A stretch of 5,324 nucleotides of DNA from Vulcanimicrobiia bacterium. GTDB lineage: Bacteria; Vulcanimicrobiota; Vulcanimicrobiia; Vulcanimicrobiales; Vulcanimicrobiaceae. Below, in pieces: positions 4,651-5,324 of the stretch (positions are counted from its first letter, which is position 1; every line of letters begins with the position of its first letter). The DNA lies in NCBI GenBank assembly GCA_025451135.1, contig JANWKW010000064.1, positions 1-5,324 on the forward strand, given 5' to 3'. The translations under genes were made by a program, and so were the position numbers. The notes below the pieces were generated by a model. That model was not told where the DNA came from. It searched no databases and was given only the letters and a program-made list of their open reading frames with translations.

Positions 4651-5324
4651 TTGGTCCTCGACCCTACCGTCCCGATCGCCCCCCCGTCCCCCAGGCTCTC
4701 GCCCCGCGTCCTGGCGGTGGTGCTCAATTGGAACCGGACCGACCATACCGTTGAGTGCGTCGAGAGTCTCCTCAACGTCGAATACCCCTCCCTCGATGTC
4801 GCCGTCTGCGACAATGCCTCGGAGGACGTCGACCGCCTGGCCGAGCGCCTGGTCGCGACCGGGGTCCGGGATGCCGGGCAGATCCGCCCGGTCCGCGTGG
4901 CTAGACTGGACCGCGCTGCCGCGGTCGACGGAGGTACCCCGGACGATGCCTCGGCGGACGTGCTGCTGATCCAGACGGGCGGGAACTTCGGCTATGCCGG
5001 CGGCAACAACGTCGGCCTGCGCTACGCGCTCGCGCGCGACTATGACTACGTCTGGGTCCTCAACAACGACACCGTGGTCGCCCCCGACGCGCTCGACGCG
5101 CTGGTCGGTCTGCTCTCGCGCTATCCGCAGCTCGGGATCGTGGGGTCGACCCACTTCCAATACGAATCGCCGCGGATGCACCTCTCGCTCGGCGGCGGCC
5201 CGTACAACAACTGGTTCGGGATCGACACGCCCTACCACCGGCTGCCGAAAGATCCGATCGCGCAGCTGCGCGTGGAGCACGTGCTCGGCGCCAGCATGCT
5301 GGTCCGGGTCGAGGCGATCCGCGA
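4651..5324 (+). CDS. Family 2 glycosyltransferase (N-terminal part; gene continues beyond window)
   Basis: Transfers a sugar from a nucleotide donor; the closest general resemblance is to rhamnosyltransferase-like GT-A enzymes acting in surface polysaccharide or cell-wall glycan synthesis, but donor and acceptor cannot be read from sequence. 224 residues are present. Visible GT-A elements: first strand VLAVVLNWNRTDHTVECVESL (20-40), nucleotide-binding CDNASED (53-59), GGNFGYAGGNNVGLRYAL (110-127), the metal-binding region VWVLNNDTVV (134-143) and the acceptor-side HVLGASMLVR (210-219). Between DNASED and GGNFG lie about 50 residues, some 25-30 more than usual, with an Ala/Asp-rich low-complexity look. 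The start is TTG at 4651, supported by GAAAGGA upstream; it gives a Pro-rich leader before the core. The gene is divergent from rpmA. No signal peptide or membrane helix is seen in this part. Confidence 0.9.
   Translation, partial: MVLDPTVPIAPPSPRLSPRVLAVVLNWNRTDHTVECVESLLNVEYPSLDVAVCDNASEDVDRLAERLVATGVRDAGQIRPVRVARLDRAAAVDGGTPDDASADVLLIQTGGNFGYAGGNNVGLRYALARDYDYVWVLNNDTVVAPDALDALVGLLSRYPQLGIVGSTHFQYESPRMHLSLGGGPYNNWFGIDTPYHRLPKDPIAQLRVEHVLGASMLVRVEAIR

Noticed and set aside
4645..5280. A 211-codon minus-strand open frame opposite the glycosyltransferase
   Set aside because: Antisense shadow; the plus strand has all the expected GT-A motifs in order, and the antisense product resembles nothing known.

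Overview
The window looks like a piece of chromosome from a high-GC bacterium. It holds a tightly packed minus-strand housekeeping operon and, at the right edge, the start of one divergent plus-strand gene. Reading the minus strand from right to left, the order is rpmA (ribosomal protein L27), obgE (ribosome-assembly GTPase), nadD (NAD biosynthesis), a small DUF3465-type lipoprotein gene, maf (nucleotide pyrophosphatase), mreC and mreD (cell-shape proteins; mreD runs off the left edge). On the plus strand, from about 4651 to the right edge, is the N-terminal part of a family 2 glycosyltransferase. No RNA genes, mobile elements or CRISPR arrays were seen, and no stretch over 300 bases lacks a gene.

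Taxonomy is inference only. L27 carries the N-terminal extension with a Prp-protease cleavage motif known from Firmicutes and relatives, and ObgE has the C-terminal OCT domain common in Gram-positive-type lineages. Yet the DNA is very GC-rich, and the operon includes a lipoprotein of a family I recall mainly from proteobacteria. A high-GC Terrabacteria-like lineage, possibly an uncultured phylum such as Eremiobacterota (WPS-2), would fit, but nothing here proves it.

The operon is very compact. Three of its junctions (obgE/nadD, lipoprotein/maf, maf/mreC) use the same four-base GTGA overlap, in which a GTG start shares bases with the upstream TGA stop. Two others (nadD/lipoprotein, mreC/mreD) overlap by about 20 bases. 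The only real gap inside the operon is the 72 bases between rpmA and obgE, which holds a strong terminator-like hairpin that probably lets L27 be made in excess over the genes behind it. A near-consensus sigma70-type promoter (TTGACG, 17-base spacer, TGA-TATACT) sits only 9 bases before the rpmA start codon, so the rpmA transcript should be leaderless or nearly so.

Functionally the operon joins ribosome assembly (L27, ObgE), cofactor supply (NadD), nucleotide housekeeping (Maf) and wall elongation (MreC, MreD). The divergent glycosyltransferase may serve surface polysaccharide synthesis. I see no clearly undescribed system. The items most worth checking are the leaderless rpmA promoter, the rpmA-obgE attenuator with a repeated arm that could reach the obgE ribosome-binding site, the separation of rpmA from rplU/prp, the DUF3465 lipoprotein in the operon, and atypical motif residues in NadD and ObgE.
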